Below are positions 62,649-64,000 of a stretch of DNA of 64,000 nt, one piece after another. This stretch comes from KBS-96 sp963722585 (GTDB lineage: Bacteria > Acidobacteriota > Terriglobia > Bryobacterales > Bryobacteraceae). The translations under genes were made by a program, and so were the position numbers. Under the pieces are notes generated by a model. It made no database searches, was not told the DNA's origin, and was given only the letters and a program-made list of their open reading frames with translations. The DNA lies in assembly GCA_963722585.1 (NCBI GenBank), contig CAVRNU010000039.1:1-64000 (forward strand), read 5' to 3'. Position 1 is the stretch's first letter. Each line of letters starts with the position of its first letter.

Positions 62649-63749
62649 TCAGCGCGTTATATACGTCATTTCCCTGGCCTGAATCTCGTACCGGAAGCTG
62701 TCTGGATCTAGGCTGTCGAGCCGCCCTCTGGCCGTTTCCGCCTGCGGATACATCAAGAACGCGAGCGGAGGACCGCTTGACCCGGGTAGCTCGACATCGT
62801 GTGCGAAATTGTATGCCATCCAATTCATTTCCCATGACCCGAATAGTCGTGTACGGGCATTCTTAACCATTTCGTCGGCGGCCGAGCGGTTTCCGGGTGG
62901 CTCCTCCAACATGACCTTTCGCACGTCCGCGGGATCGACAGGAACCCAGCCGTACTCGCTGAGGTATACCTCCGCTCGGCAGTGTTGTGCTTTCGTAATC
63001 CTCTCTGACGAACTGCCCAGACTCTTGAAACCCATCTCTGACTTGGCGAGGCGGATACCGTAGACATCGCGCGCGGGAAGGCCGGCTGCACGTGCAAGGC
63101 CGACATAAAGTGCGTTAAGATCGGCGCACTTGCCGCCCAGATCTCCGGACTCTAACAGGAACCGGATGTTGCCCGTGCCGCACCCGCGGGTCTTTGGATT
63201 CCGATAGGTGTTTTCAACAATCCATTCATAGATCGCGCGTGCCTTGCCGGTATCTGTCCTGGCGGATCTAGTGATCGCGACCGCCCTGTCTTTGACGATG
63301 CCGTCGGTAGGCAGGAGTTTTGTCGGTCGCAGGCAATGCTCTAATTCCGCGCGACTCGTTTTGCGCGTGTTGCGCGGCTCCGACAGGAGAACTGCCCAAT
63401 TTCTAGTCGCTACCCGGCATGTAACCGTCAGCATTGGCCTTGACCCCGCGGGGAACTCCGCGACGATGATTCCTAGGGCGTCCCATTTGCCTTCGAAAAT
63501 TCTTGCGCTACCGCCTTGGCATTGAAATCGGTTGGCGAGTGTCTTCTGGTAGGGCGCGCTCCCGATGAGCGCCGCCGGGACCCATATCCGTGTCGTGCCG
63601 GCAGGTCTCAACACCTCAATACTGGTTGTCACTTCGAATGCGCGCCACCTATCCAGATTCGCACTCTGCCCAAGTAGAGCCCCCCATTTCGGAACTGCGA
63701 AGCTTGCCGGAACCATTCCAACAGTCTGCAGAAAGACGCGTCGATACAT
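62649..63749 (-). CDS. Exported transglutaminase-like protein
   Basis: From the ATG at 63749 (MYRRVFLQTVGMVPASFAVP) there is a Tat-like or Sec signal. The catalytic triad of the transglutaminase core is visible, numbered from an in-frame ATG three codons upstream: C211 (GGKCADLNALYVGLARAAGLPAR), H259 (QHCRAEVYL) and D275 (WVPVDPADV). The N-terminal half is a beta domain typical of secreted members. It may act as a peptidase or crosslinker in the envelope. Substrate is unknown. Confidence 0.88.
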   Translation of the reverse strand: MYRRVFLQTVGMVPASFAVPKWGALLGQSANLDRWRAFEVTTSIEVLRPAGTTRIWVPAALIGSAPYQKTLANRFQCQGGSARIFEGKWDALGIIVAEFPAGSRPMLTVTCRVATRNWAVLLSEPRNTRKTSRAELEHCLRPTKLLPTDGIVKDRAVAITRSARTDTGKARAIYEWIVENTYRNPKTRGCGTGNIRFLLESGDLGGKCADLNALYVGLARAAGLPARDVYGIRLAKSEMGFKSLGSSSERITKAQHCRAEVYLSEYGWVPVDPADVRKVMLEEPPGNRSAADEMVKNARTRLFGSWEMNWMAYNFAHDVELPGSSGPPLAFLMYPQAETARGRLDSLDPDSFRYEIQAREMTYITR

Positions 63750-63954
63750 AGCGGCCACTGGAACCCTTGTAACTGCTTCTTCTTCAATAATGCAAGGATC
63801 TCCTCTTGATTTTTGAGGTTAAAGGACTCGGCCCGGAACTGAACTGTGAAGCTTACGAGGCCGGCGAACAGCAAACAGTAATGAAAATCATGTAGTGTGT
63901 GAAGGTTGGGTCATCCGTATAATTGGGTGATTCCGTAAGAGGAGGCAGGTGACG

Positions 63955-64000
63955 GTGGAAAGTAAGCGTCCCGGTCGTATTTTTTCGCTCGCGCTTGTTG
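63955..64000 (+). CDS. 5' end of a gene cut by the window edge
   Basis: A GTG 9 bases after GGAGG (63941-63945) opens ESKRPGRIFSLALV, which looks like the start of a signal peptide or TM helix. A GTG at 63949 is in frame but too close to the ribosome-binding site. Product unknown. Confidence 0.5.
   Translation, partial: MESKRPGRIFSLALV

Overview
The window looks like chromosomal DNA of a soil-type acidobacterium of the Solibacter/Bryobacter kind. This is inferred from gene content, not from a marker gene. The signs are: two large Oar-type TonB-dependent receptors with N-terminal carboxypeptidase-regulatory domains; a PadR regulator next to a MacB/ADOP-like membrane protein; an ECF sigma factor overlapping a Ser/Thr kinase with a TolB-like propeller; a PQQ dehydrogenase with its cytochrome c; CGC-type bacilliredoxin; and ThuA, sugar isomerase and YVTN-propeller proteins. 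Base composition is moderately GC-rich and genes are tightly packed on both strands. I see no rRNA, intact tRNA, CRISPR array or prophage.

Layout. 1-4943: an RND multidrug efflux operon (3' tip of an upstream gene, inner-membrane pump, small STAS-like protein, outer-membrane factor). 4989-7604: a two-gene D-amino-acid module (PLP/metal D-serine dehydratase or D-threonine aldolase type enzyme, then N-acyl-D-amino-acid deacylase). 7612-11190: minus-strand PadR plus MacB-like protein and a polytopic membrane protein that share a candidate operator. 11217-15230: topoisomerase III fused to RecQ helicase. 15292-18395: hypothetical protein, SDR protein, divergent WYL regulator, GlcG-like secreted protein. 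18471-21901: ECF sigma factor and kinase. 22081-28455: TonB-dependent receptor, YVTN propeller and a secreted protein with a repeated module. 28701-29978: decayed IS1634-type transposase abutting the 3' end of lnt. 29979-34032: lnt-lipA and a PYROXD2-like oxidoreductase. 34040-43951: a long minus-strand run with esterase (nucleophile Ser replaced by Ala), enolase-superfamily racemase/OSBS and GNAT, PRTase-like protein, polyprenyl-phosphate sugar transferase, cupin, PQQ dehydrogenase, cytochrome c, TIM-barrel isomerase and TetR regulator, with ThuA divergent from TetR. 44893-52031: ferredoxin remnant, propeller-phosphoesterase, second TonB-dependent receptor, group II intron RT remnant. 52032-57085: motAB, bacilliredoxin, glycosyltransferase, small secreted proteins, FecR-like protein. 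57149-60764: ilvB-ilvN-ilvC behind a newly recognised leader-peptide attenuator. 60885-64000: acyltransferase, PIN-domain remnant, transglutaminase-like protein, start of a further gene.

The strongest non-gene signals are: the ilv leader peptide (half Val/Leu) followed by an intrinsic terminator; a 17-bp PadR-type motif placed identically before two genes; a perfect TGACA-N5-TGTCA palindrome between the SDR and WYL genes; tandem GTACARTGTA boxes between tetR and thuA; and two twin-hairpin intergenic elements. Several small gene relics (ferredoxin, PIN toxin, group II intron RT, IS1634) lie in the otherwise empty gaps.
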